From: Actinomadura sp. NAK00032
Lineage (GTDB): Bacteria; Actinomycetota; Actinomycetes; Streptosporangiales; Streptosporangiaceae
Direction of reading: 5' to 3'
DNA: 64,000 nt
NCBI RefSeq assembly: GCF_013364275.1
Contig: NZ_CP054932.1
Location: 8,866,001 to 8,930,000 of the forward strand
In this document: one piece after another, positions 8,210 to 16,819 of the stretch
Position numbering within the stretch: the stretch's first letter is position 1
Layout: each line of letters begins with the position of its first letter
The notes under the pieces: model-generated
What the model saw: only the letters and a program-made list of their open reading frames with translations
Told to the model about the DNA's origin: nothing
The model's database searches: none
Made by a program: the position numbers and the translations under genes

Positions 8210-8812
8210 TCAGCGTTCGTCCGACGCCGGTGGACGCGCGCCGGCGTCGACCGCTTTCAGGACGCCGCCCAGGACTCGGACGGCGAGGTCGCGGACGTCG
8301 CCGCGCTCCATGTCCCGTTCCGCCAGCCAGGACGTGGCGGCCCCCTCGACGAACGACAGCCAGCCCTCCAGGGCGACGCGCAGGGCGGGGGACGGGGTGG
8401 TGCGTCCGGTGAGGCCGTGGGACAGGGCGGCGAGCAGATCGCCGCGGACCCGGTGGTGGAGCGCGGCGACCTCGGCGTCCACGCCGACGCCGCCGCTGGT
8501 GATCGTCTGGAAGGCGGCGCGGTGGGTGTCGGCCCAGCACAGGAAGCCGTCCAGGCTGCGGGTCAGCCGCTCGACCGGGGACAGGTCGCCGAACTCCGCG
8601 GCGAGCACGCCGAGGTGTCCGGCGGCGTCCTCGATCACCGCCAGGAACAGGCCCCGCTTGCTGCCGAAGTAGTAGTAGATCAGCCCCTTGGCGACGCCCG
8701 CGGCGGCGGCGATCTCGTCCATCGACAGCACGTCGTACGGGCGGTCGGCGAAGAGCCGCGCCGCGGTCCTCATGATGGCGGCGCGCCGGTCGGGACGGTT
8801 CCGGTCCGCCAT
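8210..8812 (-). CDS. TetR-family transcriptional regulator
   Basis: 200 residues. The N-terminal helix-turn-helix (about 14-52) has MDEIAAAAGVAKGLIYYYFG, a textbook TetR recognition region. The ATG at 8812 has AGGAGG at 6-base spacing. Divergent from the three-gene operon at 8973; two inverted repeats lie between them, so it most likely represses that operon and perhaps itself. Ligand unknown. Confidence 0.93.
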   Translation of the reverse strand: MADRNRPDRRAAIMRTAARLFADRPYDVLSMDEIAAAAGVAKGLIYYYFGSKRGLFLAVIEDAAGHLGVLAAEFGDLSPVERLTRSLDGFLCWADTHRAAFQTITSGGVGVDAEVAALHHRVRGDLLAALSHGLTGRTTPSPALRVALEGWLSFVEGAATSWLAERDMERGDVRDLAVRVLGGVLKAVDAGARPPASDER

Positions 8813-8865
8813 CGCGCGCCTCCTGGCCGTCGTCCAGCGCCCCAAGGCTAGAGGATCCGGAGTTC

Positions 8866-8910
8866 TTGACTTTCGTTCAAACCGGGCTGATATTAGATCG
8901 CGAGTCTAAT
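8866..8910 (+). promoter_or_regulatory. Promoter and candidate TetR operators for the 8973 operon
   Basis: TTGACT (8866-8871), 17 bases, GATATT (8889-8894) looks like a sigma-70-type promoter. The perfect inverted repeat ATTAGA-N7-TCTAAT occupies 8892-8910, overlapping the -10 end. A second dyad, TTGA-N7-TCAA (8866-8880), overlaps the -35. Both sites lie between the divergent TetR gene and the operon it probably controls. Confidence 0.65.
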
Positions 8911-8972
8911 TGTGCGGCCCCGTCTCGCGACGGCCGCGAGGACCCGGCGACCCGGCGCACGGAGCGTGATGC

Positions 8973-9839
8973 ATGAACGAGAGTCCGGAGCGGTTTCGCG
9001 ACCTGCAGCGGCTGGCGTACGAGGCGGCCGAGGAGGTCGCGGCGAGTCTGCAGCCGGGGGTGACGGAGCGGCAGGCCGCGCGGCGGATGCGCCGGCTGCT
9101 GGAGAGCCGCGGGGTCGACGACTGGTTCCATGTCCCGTTCGCCTGGTTCGGCGACCGGACCGCCTTCCGCGGGATCGTCCTGCCGCACCAGTTCCTCCCG
9201 ACCGGCCGGCGGCTGGCCGAGGGCATGCCCTACATCCTGGACGCGGCGCCGATCGCCGACGGGTACACCGCGGACATCGGCTACGCGGGCTGCCTGGGCG
9301 CCAACCCGTCCTGGGCGAAGCTGACCGCCGACCTGGCGGTGTACCGCGAGATGATCGTGGAGCTGGTGCGGGAGCGGCGCCCCTTCGCCGACATCTACGC
9401 CGAGGTCGACCGGCAGATCATCCGGCACGGGTACGAGAACCGGCACCGCAAGTATCCCGGCAGGGTCATCGGCCATCAGGTCGGCCGGGTCAGCAGCCGG
9501 CTGCCGCGCAACGTCATCGTGGGAGCGTTCGGGGCGCGCACGGTGCAGACCGTGGCCCGCGAGTTGGTGAAGGAGCGTCTGCAGGGACGGTCCACGCTCT
9601 GGAACGGCTCCCGCCGGTCGCGGCACGTACCAACGCCCGGCCTGTGGGCGGTAGAGCCGCACCTGGGTCTCGGCGACGTGGGCGCCAAGTTCGAGGAACT
9701 GCTGGTGGTCACCGAGGACGACGCGTACTGGCTGGACGACGACCTGCCGCACGTCCGGCGCTGGACGGCATCGCCCACACGGGAGCCTGCGCCTGGGGAG
9801 CCCGTGCCTGGGGAGCCTGTGCCTGGGGAATCGGCGTGA
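8973..9839 (+). CDS. M24-family (pita-bread fold) metallopeptidase homologue
   Basis: 288 residues, first gene of a three-gene operon. The five metal ligands of the aminopeptidase P/methionine aminopeptidase fold can be placed: D90 and D101 (ILDAAP..YTAD), H168 (VIGHQVG), E228 (WAVEPHLG) and E241 (AKFEELLV). It is shorter than prolidases and lacks their N-terminal creatinase domain. The C-terminus is three PGEP repeats encoded by 15-bp units. Actinobacterial relatives occur with alpha/beta hydrolases, suggesting an uncharacterised catabolic role rather than peptide trimming. Its stop overlaps the next start by four bases. Confidence 0.8.
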   Translation: MNESPERFRDLQRLAYEAAEEVAASLQPGVTERQAARRMRRLLESRGVDDWFHVPFAWFGDRTAFRGIVLPHQFLPTGRRLAEGMPYILDAAPIADGYTADIGYAGCLGANPSWAKLTADLAVYREMIVELVRERRPFADIYAEVDRQIIRHGYENRHRKYPGRVIGHQVGRVSSRLPRNVIVGAFGARTVQTVARELVKERLQGRSTLWNGSRRSRHVPTPGLWAVEPHLGLGDVGAKFEELLVVTEDDAYWLDDDLPHVRRWTASPTREPAPGEPVPGEPVPGESA

Positions 9840-10801
9840 GCGGGTTCGCCGGCCGTGCGGTCAAGGCGAACGGGGTCAAGCTGGCCGTCCGCGAGTACGG
9901 CGAACCGGGCCGGACAACCGTCGTGCTGGTGCACGGCTATCCCGACACCCAGGCGGTGTGGGAACCGGTCGCACACCTTTTGGCCGATGATTTCCATGTG
10001 GTCACCTACGACGTGCGCGGAGCCGGCGCTTCGACACGGCCGCGCCGGACCAAGTCCTACCTAATGGACGAGCTGAACGGCGACCTGCACGCGGTACTGG
10101 ACGCGGTCTCCCCCGACCGCCCGGTGCACCTGGTCGGGCACGACTGGGGGTCGGTGCAGAGTTGGGCAGCCGTCGCAGGCGCGCGCGCAGACGGACGCAT
10201 CGCGTCGTTCACCTCTATCTCGGGGCCGTGCATAGAACACTTCGGCCAGTGGGTCAGGGATCGGCTGCGCAGGCCCACGCCCCGCCACGTGAGGCAGTTG
10301 CTGGGCCAGCTGGCCCGGTCCTGGTATCTGATGGGCGGCATGGTCCCCGGGGTCGGCTGGATGGTGTGGCACCTCGGCGGCACCCGGCTGTTCCCGGTGC
10401 TGGTCGAACGGATGGAAGGCATCGAGCGCAGGCCCGCCGCGACGTTCCGGAAGGACGCCCTGTACGGGATGAAGCTGTACAAGGCCAACGGCCTGCGCTT
10501 CCTGCGGCCGGGCCGGATGATCCGCACCGGCGTCCCCGTCCAGGTCATCGCGCCGACCAAGGACCGGTTCGTCTCGCCCGAGCAGTCCAAGGACCTGGCC
10601 CGCTACACCGGCCGGCTGTGGCGGCGCGAGCTGCCCGCCGGGCACTGGGGCTCCATCGCCGCGCACTCGGGGGCCGTGGCGGTGGCCGTCGCCGAACTCG
10701 TCCACCACATCGAGGGACGGGACGAGCCCGCGGCGCTGAAGCGGGCGCGGGTCACCGCCCTCCCGGCACCCCGCACCACCGAACACACACTGACCCCCTG
10801 A
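9836..10801 (+). CDS. Alpha/beta hydrolase, epoxide-hydrolase-like
   Basis: 321 residues from a GTG that overlaps the previous stop (GTGA). HGYPDTQAVW supplies the oxyanion loop, D103 in GHDWGS is the expected nucleophile of epoxide hydrolases/haloalkane dehalogenases, PTKDRFV gives the acid and AGHWGS the catalytic His. Similar in build to the N-terminal hydrolase half of mycobacterial EphD, but without the reductase half. Substrate unknown. Confidence 0.85.
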   Translation: MSGFAGRAVKANGVKLAVREYGEPGRTTVVLVHGYPDTQAVWEPVAHLLADDFHVVTYDVRGAGASTRPRRTKSYLMDELNGDLHAVLDAVSPDRPVHLVGHDWGSVQSWAAVAGARADGRIASFTSISGPCIEHFGQWVRDRLRRPTPRHVRQLLGQLARSWYLMGGMVPGVGWMVWHLGGTRLFPVLVERMEGIERRPAATFRKDALYGMKLYKANGLRFLRPGRMIRTGVPVQVIAPTKDRFVSPEQSKDLARYTGRLWRRELPAGHWGSIAAHSGAVAVAVAELVHHIEGRDEPAALKRARVTALPAPRTTEHTLTP

Positions 10802-10897
10802 CGCGCTGCCCCTGACTCCCGAACCCACTCCCCTGCCCGACCCCCTGACCGCCCCTCTGACCGCACTGCACAGCGGTCGCCCCCGAGGAAGGAAGCC

Positions 10898-11824
10898 ATG
10901 AAGGAGACCCGCGCCGCCGACGAGAAGGAGCGGCACCCGGTGATCGCCCCGCGGCGGGTGAAGTTCGAGTGGGACGGCACGCCGCTGCACTGGATCCCGG
11001 GCGAGCCGGTCGCCACGCACTTCATCAACACCCTGCACCTGCTGCTCCCGGCCGGCGAGCGCTGGTTCGTCCGCGTCTACAAGCAGGGGCTGCCACTGAT
11101 CGACGAGCGCGACGCCCGGCTCCGCGCCGAGGTCAAGGGGTTCATGGGGCAGGAGGCCGTGCACGCCTACTCCCACCAGGGCGTGCTCGACCGCCAGATG
11201 CTCGAGCGCGGGCTGGACCCGCGGCCGCTCACCCGCAAGATCGACTGGCTGTTCACCGCGATCCTCGGCGACCGGCCGCCGCTGCCGCTCATCTCGCGCC
11301 GGCGCTGGCTCCACCTGCGCATCGGGATCATCGCCGGGATCGAGCACTACACCGCGGTGCTCGGCCAGTGGATCCTGGACGCCGAGGAGCTGGACGCGGC
11401 GGGCGCCGACCCCACGATGATGGACCTGCTGCGCTGGCACGGCGCCGAGGAGGTCGAGCACCGCTCGGTCGCCTTCGACGTCTACGAGTACGTGTCCGGC
11501 GCCTACTGGCGGCGGTTCGTCACCTTCTTCGTCGGCGTGCTCGCGCTGCCGCTCGCCGCCTACGCAGGCGCGGCCTACCTGTGCGCGAAGGACCCCACCC
11601 TGCACGGCGTGCGCCCGCGCGTCCGCGACTACCGCCGCGCCGTCCGCCGCGGCCTGCTGCCCGGCAACCGGTTCATGGTCGCCGCCGCCCGCCGCTACCT
11701 GCGGCGCGACTACCACCCGTCCACCGAGTGCTCCACCCAGAAGGCCCTGGACTACCTGGCGACCTCCCCCGCCGCCCAAGCGACCAACGCAGCCCAAGCG
11801 ACCAACGCAGCGAAACCCACCTGA
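10898..11824 (+). CDS. Ferritin-like metal-dependent hydrolase (PF10118-type)
   Basis: 308 residues. Successive helices carry GQEAVHAYSH, AGIEHYTA and AEEVEHRSVAFDVYE, the E/ExxH pattern of a diiron four-helix protein; the whole resembles the COG3687/PF10118 'predicted metal-dependent hydrolase' family. One hydrophobic segment (about 205-228) may be a membrane helix. A tandem 18-bp repeat (11774-11809) duplicates AQATNA at the C-terminus. The 96-base gap before it has a GAGGAAGGAAGCC site. Grouped with the two upstream genes; its reaction is not known. Confidence 0.78.
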   Translation: MKETRAADEKERHPVIAPRRVKFEWDGTPLHWIPGEPVATHFINTLHLLLPAGERWFVRVYKQGLPLIDERDARLRAEVKGFMGQEAVHAYSHQGVLDRQMLERGLDPRPLTRKIDWLFTAILGDRPPLPLISRRRWLHLRIGIIAGIEHYTAVLGQWILDAEELDAAGADPTMMDLLRWHGAEEVEHRSVAFDVYEYVSGAYWRRFVTFFVGVLALPLAAYAGAAYLCAKDPTLHGVRPRVRDYRRAVRRGLLPGNRFMVAAARRYLRRDYHPSTECSTQKALDYLATSPAAQATNAAQATNAAKPT

Positions 11825-11881
11825 CCAGCCCGACGCTACTTCCCGTCCCCGACAGAACGCGGCGGACGCCGCTGGCTTCGC

Positions 11882-11901
11882 ACCATACTTAAGGGTATGG
11901 T
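11882..11901 (+). promoter_or_regulatory. Perfect inverted repeat, candidate operator
   Basis: ACCATAC-N6-GTATGGT lies 9 bases before the start at 11911. A half-site-like GTACCATGGAGTATGG continues into the start codon. A TetR gene is the second gene of the unit, so autoregulation through this dyad is likely. Confidence 0.65.
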
Positions 11902-11910
11902 CTCCGTACC

Positions 11911-13077
11911 ATGGAGTATGGAGACGAGATCGTGCGGCGGGTGCGGGAGCTGGCGCCCGTGCTGGCGGAGCGGGCCGAGGCGGCGGAGGCGGCGCGGCGG
12001 CTGCCGGACGAGACCATCGCGGACTTCGCCGCGACCGGGCTGTTCGAGATGCTGGTCCCGAAGCGGTTCGGCGGGGCCGAGCTGGGGTTCGAGGCGATGG
12101 CGGCGGCGTGCCGGGAGGCGGGGGCCGCGTGCGCGTCCACCGGGTGGCTCTCGGTGATCTACACGCTCCACAACTGGATGGTCGGGCTGTTCCCCGAGCA
12201 GGCGCAGGCCGAGGTGTGGGCGGAGCGGCCGTACGCGCTGATCCCGTGCGCCCTGTCGCCGTCCGGCACCGCGGAGCCCGTGGACGGCGGCCACACCGTC
12301 ACCGGCCGCTGGGGGTGGGGCAGCGGCGTCATGCACGCCGACCACGTGATGGTCATGGCGCTGGTCACCGTGGACGACGCGATCGAGCCCCGGCTGTTCC
12401 TGATCCCGCGCGGGGACGTGACCGTCCACGACGTCTGGCACACCAGTGGGATGCGCGGCACGGGCAGCAACGACATCGAGGTGGCGGACGTGTTCGTGCC
12501 CGCGCACCGGTCGGTGCCGATGCTGGAGCTGGCCGAGGGACGGTCGCCCGGATCGCGCGTCCATCCGGGGCCGCTGTACCGGACGCCGCTGGTGCCGGTG
12601 TTCGCGCTGACCGGCGCCGCGCCCGTGCTCGGCGCGGCCGAGGGGGTCCTGGCGCGGTTCACCGAGCGGATGTCGACCCGCGTGATGGCCTACAGCGGCC
12701 AGCGGCAGCGCGACCTGACGAGCGGGCAGATCCGGTTCGCCGCGGCGACCGCCGACCTGGCGGCCGCCCGGCTCCTGCTGGACGGCGCGCTGGGCGACGT
12801 GACCGCCGCCATCGCCGAGGGCCGTCCCCTCGACATGGCGGAGCGGGCGCGGGCCCGGCTGGTCGCGGCGCACGTGGCGGTGACCGCGCGGCGGGTCGTG
12901 AACGAGTTGTGCTCCGCCGCGGGGGCGAGCGCGCAGTTCACGACCTCCCCGTTCCAGCGGGCGCAGCGCGATGTGAATACGATCTCCGGGCATGTGGTGT
13001 TCGACCCGGACGCGGCCTACGCGCTCTACGGCAGGATCGGGCTGGGCCTCGACCCCGGTCCGGTCGTCCTCGTCTGA
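11911..13077 (+). CDS. Acyl-CoA dehydrogenase-fold flavoprotein (group D monooxygenase/ACAD type)
   Basis: 388 residues in the three-part ACAD fold: N-terminal helical domain with ETIADFAATGLFEMLVPKRFGG, mid beta domain with TGRWGWGSGVMHADHVMV, and C-terminal helices with RRVVNELCSAAGA. The middle motif matches the HsaA/flavin-dependent monooxygenase branch, where FMNH2 or FADH2 is supplied by a separate reductase; no reductase gene is adjacent. No ribosome-binding site precedes the ATG, so the message may be leaderless. Followed by a TetR gene 41 bases downstream. Confidence 0.8.
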   Translation: MEYGDEIVRRVRELAPVLAERAEAAEAARRLPDETIADFAATGLFEMLVPKRFGGAELGFEAMAAACREAGAACASTGWLSVIYTLHNWMVGLFPEQAQAEVWAERPYALIPCALSPSGTAEPVDGGHTVTGRWGWGSGVMHADHVMVMALVTVDDAIEPRLFLIPRGDVTVHDVWHTSGMRGTGSNDIEVADVFVPAHRSVPMLELAEGRSPGSRVHPGPLYRTPLVPVFALTGAAPVLGAAEGVLARFTERMSTRVMAYSGQRQRDLTSGQIRFAAATADLAAARLLLDGALGDVTAAIAEGRPLDMAERARARLVAAHVAVTARRVVNELCSAAGASAQFTTSPFQRAQRDVNTISGHVVFDPDAAYALYGRIGLGLDPGPVVLV

Positions 13078-13118
13078 CCGGCGGCGGGCGCGGGCATGAC
13101 GACCCGGACGAGGCGGCC

Positions 13119-13649
13119 ATGACGACGCGGGCGCGGATGGCGAGGCGGGACTGGATCGAGGCCGCCTACCAGGAGCTGGCCCGCGCCGGCGAGCGCGGCG
13201 TGACGATCAACGCGCTCGCGGCCCGGCTCGGCGTCACCAAGGGCAGCTTCTACTGGCACTTCACCGACCGTCCCGAGCTGATGCGGGCGCTGCTCGACCG
13301 GTGGGCGCACGAGCGGACGGACGAGGTGCTCGGCCTGTCGCTCGGCAGCACCGGGGACCCGCGCGAGCGGCTGCGCCGCATCCAGGCGCTCGGCCGGGAG
13401 GTCGCGCCGATCGACCGCGCGATGCGGCTGTGGGCGCAGCACGAGCCCGCGGCCGAGGAGGCGGTGCGGCACGCCGACCGGGCCCTGCTCGGGCACATCG
13501 CCGCCTGCCTGGACGATCTCGGTTTCGGCGCCGGGGAGGCGCGGCTGCGCGCGCGGCTGATGCTGCGCTCCTGGGTCGGCGGCTACCTGATGCCCGGTGA
13601 GGACGGCTCCGACCTGTACGAACGCACGCTGGAGATCCTGCTGGCGTGA
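13119..13649 (+). CDS. TetR-family transcriptional regulator
   Basis: 176 residues. The N-terminal HTH contains VTINALAARLGVTKGSFYWHF (about 25-45), diagnostic for TetR. GAGGCGG precedes the ATG. Short C-terminal domain with an arginine-rich helix. It follows the flavoprotein gene in the same direction, so it is a probable local autoregulator acting at the dyad at 11882-11901. Confidence 0.92.
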   Translation: MTTRARMARRDWIEAAYQELARAGERGVTINALAARLGVTKGSFYWHFTDRPELMRALLDRWAHERTDEVLGLSLGSTGDPRERLRRIQALGREVAPIDRAMRLWAQHEPAAEEAVRHADRALLGHIAACLDDLGFGAGEARLRARLMLRSWVGGYLMPGEDGSDLYERTLEILLA

Positions 13650-13661
13650 CCGGGCGCCCGG

Positions 13662-13862
13662 CTACTCGGGGCTTCCCGGCTTGTCGCTCGCGCCCGTCCC
13701 CCGGCGCTCGATGCGGCCCTCGATGTCCTGTTCGGCGTCGTGGGTGCTCGGGCCCTCGTCCGCGTCGAGGTGTCCGGGGGCGTCGCTCGCCCCGGTCCCG
13801 ATCTTGTCGATGCGCCGCCTCATGTCGGCTTCGGCGTCCGGGCCGCTGGCCTGCTGGTTCAT
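13662..13862 (-). CDS. 66-residue hydrophilic protein with an internal duplication
   Basis: The ATG is preceded by GCGGGGGAAG. RRRIDKIGTGASDAPG is repeated later as EGRIERRGTGASDKPG, so the protein is two copies of a roughly 30-residue unit. No hydrophobic core, so probably disordered. Function unknown. The duplication and ribosome-binding site argue for a real gene. Confidence 0.55.
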   Translation of the reverse strand: MNQQASGPDAEADMRRRIDKIGTGASDAPGHLDADEGPSTHDAEQDIEGRIERRGTGASDKPGSPE

Positions 13863-14056
13863 ATCGGGCTTCCCCCGCTTCCGGATAGACCGGTCGTTGT
13901 GCTGTTGCTACCCCGCCGACCTGCGCTAACCCTCCGGAGCCGGGGCTCGGGGGTGCGGCGGCGGGCACGACGACGGGCATGACGCCGGCTTTCGGATGAA
14001 CCGAATCGTGTTCCGGCGAGTCCGATGGTGAACCGCCTGCGCCAGGGAAGGGCCCC

Positions 14057-14587
14057 ATGACAGCTCTGATCGCCCTCATGTTCGTCTTGGCGGCCTGCTG
14101 CCTGCTGCTCGCGTGCGTGGACCAGCGGAAGCTCTACTGGAAGACCGGCGCCTGGCAGTACCGGAACCCGGAGGCCAACGAGCCCTCCGACACCGCGTTC
14201 GCCGTCCATCGGGCCTCGCTGCTGATCGGCGCCGTGATGCTGCTGGTCATGGGGTTCATCCTCAAGGGGGCGGACAACTCGCGTTACTACTCCACCGCGC
14301 AGGTGAGGTCGGTCGCGTACGCGGCGGCCTCGGAACTGGACCGGGGGTCGAGGACGGGGCTCGGTTCCAGCTACCGGGCGGGGAGCGACGTCTTCGATGC
14401 CGTGCAGGAGGAGGGAAACGGCAACGTGAGGGTCCGGCGCGCCGGCAGCGGCAAGTACGAACTGACGAACCGCAAGGGCAAGAACCCCGTCTGCCTCACC
14501 GTCACGGTCGACAACAAACTGAGGCTGGGCGGGTCCGACCCCTGGAGCCATTCGATCAGCACGTCCGTGGACGAGGGCACCTGCTGA
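14057..14587 (+). CDS. Membrane-anchored protein of unknown function (DUF6199-like)
   Basis: 176 residues, AGGGAAGGG before the ATG. Two membrane helices (1-20 and about 54-71) flank a short loop with RNPEANEPSD, a motif I associate with DUF6199-type actinobacterial proteins. The C-terminal 100 residues are polar and presumably extracytoplasmic, with two Cys (about 155 and the last residue) that could pair. Convergent with the epoxide-hydrolase-like gene. Confidence 0.65.
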   Translation: MTALIALMFVLAACCLLLACVDQRKLYWKTGAWQYRNPEANEPSDTAFAVHRASLLIGAVMLLVMGFILKGADNSRYYSTAQVRSVAYAAASELDRGSRTGLGSSYRAGSDVFDAVQEEGNGNVRVRRAGSGKYELTNRKGKNPVCLTVTVDNKLRLGGSDPWSHSISTSVDEGTC

Positions 14588-14621
14588 CACACCACCGACC
14601 CGGTGGTGGTGGCGCTGGTGG

Positions 14622-15605
14622 TCAGCTGAGGCGCGCCAGGAAGGCGAGCATCGCTTCGTTGACCTTCGCCGGGGCCTCCATCTGCACGAAGTGGCCCGCT
14701 CCTTCAACGGTGTGGACGTCGCGCAAGCCCGGCACCAGGCTCTCCATCTGCTTCACAGCGTTCGACCCCATCATCTGCAGGACGGGGTCACGCTCGCCCA
14801 CAAGGAACATCGTCGGGACGGTGACGGGCTCGTCCGGACGATCCTGCTTCTCTCTCCACACATGGTCGTAGGCCCGATACCAGTTGAGGCCGCCGGTGAA
14901 CCCCGTCCGGCGGAACTCGTCGACGTAGTAGGCGAACTCGTCCTGCGACAGCCACGGCCACGGCAGGGGCGAGGCTTCGGGCAGTACGTCCAGGTATCCG
15001 TTGCCTTCGCTGGGGTGCTGCCAGATGTCGAGGTACCGGTAACCGCCGCTGAGCGCCCAGAACACGTTCGCCAGGAAGCGCTCTGGCTCGGCCCCCAGTT
15101 CCCGGTCGGCGGGCCCCTCCTCCTGGAAGTAGTGCACGTGGACGAAGTGCTGTTCGGCCATCCGCGCGTAAAGCTCGGTGTGCGGACGGCTCGAAACCGG
15201 CATGCGCGGCACGCTCAGCTGCATCAGCGCCTTGACTCGTCCAGGTGCCCATTGAGGTAGGTCCCAGACAAGAGCGGCTCCGAAGTCATGTCCGACGAAG
15301 ACGGCCTCATCGATGCCTAGGCCGTCCAAGAGCCCGACCATGTCCGCGACGGTGCGGCTCCGGTCGTACTGCTCCGGCGAGGCGGGACGGCCGCTGCGTC
15401 CGTAACCGCGCATGTCCACCGCGATGGCCCGATACCCGGCCGCCGCCAGCACCGGCAACTGGTGGCGCCAGCTGTACCAGAGGCCGGGGAAGCCGTGGCA
15501 CATCACCACGGGGAGCCCCTGCTCCTCACCCGACTCGGCCACGTGAAGCGCGATGTCGCCGACGTCGAGCATGCGGTGCCGGACGTCCTCCTCGCCAAGG
15601 GTCAT
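14622..15605 (-). CDS. Epoxide hydrolase-like alpha/beta hydrolase
   Basis: 327 residues. HGFPGLWYSWR (oxyanion HGxP), nucleophile D107 in GHDFGA, acid in ERDPV and His in GAGHFVQME form the epoxide hydrolase triad. The cap domain (about 130-235) is Tyr-rich, as expected for epoxide-opening tyrosines. The ATG at 15605 was preferred to an upstream start at 15632 without a clear ribosome-binding site. Divergent from the SnoaL-type gene at 15709. Confidence 0.88.
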   Translation of the reverse strand: MTLGEEDVRHRMLDVGDIALHVAESGEEQGLPVVMCHGFPGLWYSWRHQLPVLAAAGYRAIAVDMRGYGRSGRPASPEQYDRSRTVADMVGLLDGLGIDEAVFVGHDFGAALVWDLPQWAPGRVKALMQLSVPRMPVSSRPHTELYARMAEQHFVHVHYFQEEGPADRELGAEPERFLANVFWALSGGYRYLDIWQHPSEGNGYLDVLPEASPLPWPWLSQDEFAYYVDEFRRTGFTGGLNWYRAYDHVWREKQDRPDEPVTVPTMFLVGERDPVLQMMGSNAVKQMESLVPGLRDVHTVEGAGHFVQMEAPAKVNEAMLAFLARLS

Positions 15606-15708
15606 GCCGACGATCCTCGGCGCCCGTCGCACCGCGGTCCGCTTCCCTCCCGTTCACCGGGACAGGGGACTGGACGGACCGCCGGCCGTCGGCGAAGGTC
15701 GAGCCACC

Positions 15709-16203
15709 ATGCCGCAGCCACCGAGCCCCGACCTCGCCGCGCGCGTCGCGCGGCTGGAGGCCGTCGAAGCCATCAAGGCCCTCAAGCACCGCTACCTGCG
15801 CGCCTGCGACGCCAAGGACCCCGCGGAGTTCCGCGCGTGCTTCATCGCGTCCGGCGCCTCGATCGACTACGGCCGGCTCGGCGCCTTCGACGACGCGGAC
15901 GGCATCGCCCAGGTCTTCGAGCGGATCGCGCTCCAGAAGATCGACGGCCGCAACGCGATCCTCGACATGCACCACGCGCTGCACCCGGACATCACCGTGC
16001 ACGGCGAAACGAGCGCGTCCGGCCGCTGGACGCTGAAGTTCCGCCAGGTCAACCTGTTCGACAACACCGAGACCGTGGCGACCGGCGAGTACGACGACGA
16101 GTACGTCATCGAGGACGGCCGCTGGAAGATGTCGAAGTGCCACTTCCACCGCTACTGGTCGATCACCCGCCCGATCGGCCCGGACTGCCGCGTCGACCAG
16201 TAG
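15709..16203 (+). CDS. SnoaL-like / NTF2-fold protein
   Basis: 164 residues. The start LEAVEAIKALKHRYLRACDA is typical of SnoaL_4-type domains, followed by a cone-shaped sheet with YVIEDGRWKMSKCHF. Members include scytalone dehydratase-like lyases, ring-hydroxylating dioxygenase beta-like proteins and small isomerases; catalytic residues cannot be assigned. GAAGG lies upstream of the ATG. The GNAT gene begins 25 bases downstream. Confidence 0.82.
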   Translation: MPQPPSPDLAARVARLEAVEAIKALKHRYLRACDAKDPAEFRACFIASGASIDYGRLGAFDDADGIAQVFERIALQKIDGRNAILDMHHALHPDITVHGETSASGRWTLKFRQVNLFDNTETVATGEYDDEYVIEDGRWKMSKCHFHRYWSITRPIGPDCRVDQ

Positions 16204-16228
16204 GGCGCCCCGGCTAGAGTTCCGCCCG

Positions 16229-16753
16229 ATGGACACGACATTTCGCACGGCCACTCCGGCCGACGTCCCGGCCCTCGTCGCGCTGGTCGAGAGCGCCTAC
16301 CGCGGCGACGCCAGCCGCGCCGGATGGACGACCGAGGCCGACCTCCTCGGCGGCCAGCGCACCGACGCCGAGGCCGTCTCCGACGTCGTGACCGCACCCG
16401 GCTCGCGCATGCTCGTCGCCGAGACCGGCGGCGCCCTCACGGCGTGCTGCCAACTGGAGAACCGGGGCGGCCACGCCTACTTCGGCATGTTCGCCGTCGA
16501 CCCGTCCCGCCAGGGCGGCGGCCTCGGCAAGCAGGTCCTCGCCGAGGCCGAGCGCGTCGCGCGCGAGGAGTGGGACGCGACCGAGCTGCACATGACGGTG
16601 ATCAGCGCCCGCGAGGAGCTGATCGCCTGGTACGTCCGCCGCGGCTACGCCCGGACCGGCGAGACGAGCCCCTTCCCCTACGGCGACGAGCGCTTCGGCC
16701 TCCCCAAGCGCGACGACCTGGAATTCGAGCTCCTAGTGAAGAAGCTCGCCTGA
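16229..16753 (+). CDS. GNAT-family N-acetyltransferase
   Basis: 174 residues spanning the complete GNAT fold. Motif A reads FAVDPSRQGGGLGKQVL, with the Q-x-x-G-x-G pyrophosphate loop; motif B has AWYVRRGYARTGE. Substrate not predictable. Confidence 0.9.
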   Translation: MDTTFRTATPADVPALVALVESAYRGDASRAGWTTEADLLGGQRTDAEAVSDVVTAPGSRMLVAETGGALTACCQLENRGGHAYFGMFAVDPSRQGGGLGKQVLAEAERVAREEWDATELHMTVISAREELIAWYVRRGYARTGETSPFPYGDERFGLPKRDDLEFELLVKKLA

Positions 16754-16774
16754 CGACGCCGCGCCCACTCGCCC

Positions 16775-16819
16775 GACGGCCGCGCGGCTACTCGCCTGAC
16801 GGCCGCGCGGCTACTCGCC
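16775..16819. repeat. Tandem 22-bp repeat covering the DinB stop codon
   Basis: Copies at 16775-16796 and 16798-16819 (period 23). The second includes the stop of the minus-strand gene at 16811, so the duplication lengthened only the 3' untranslated end. Confidence 0.85.
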
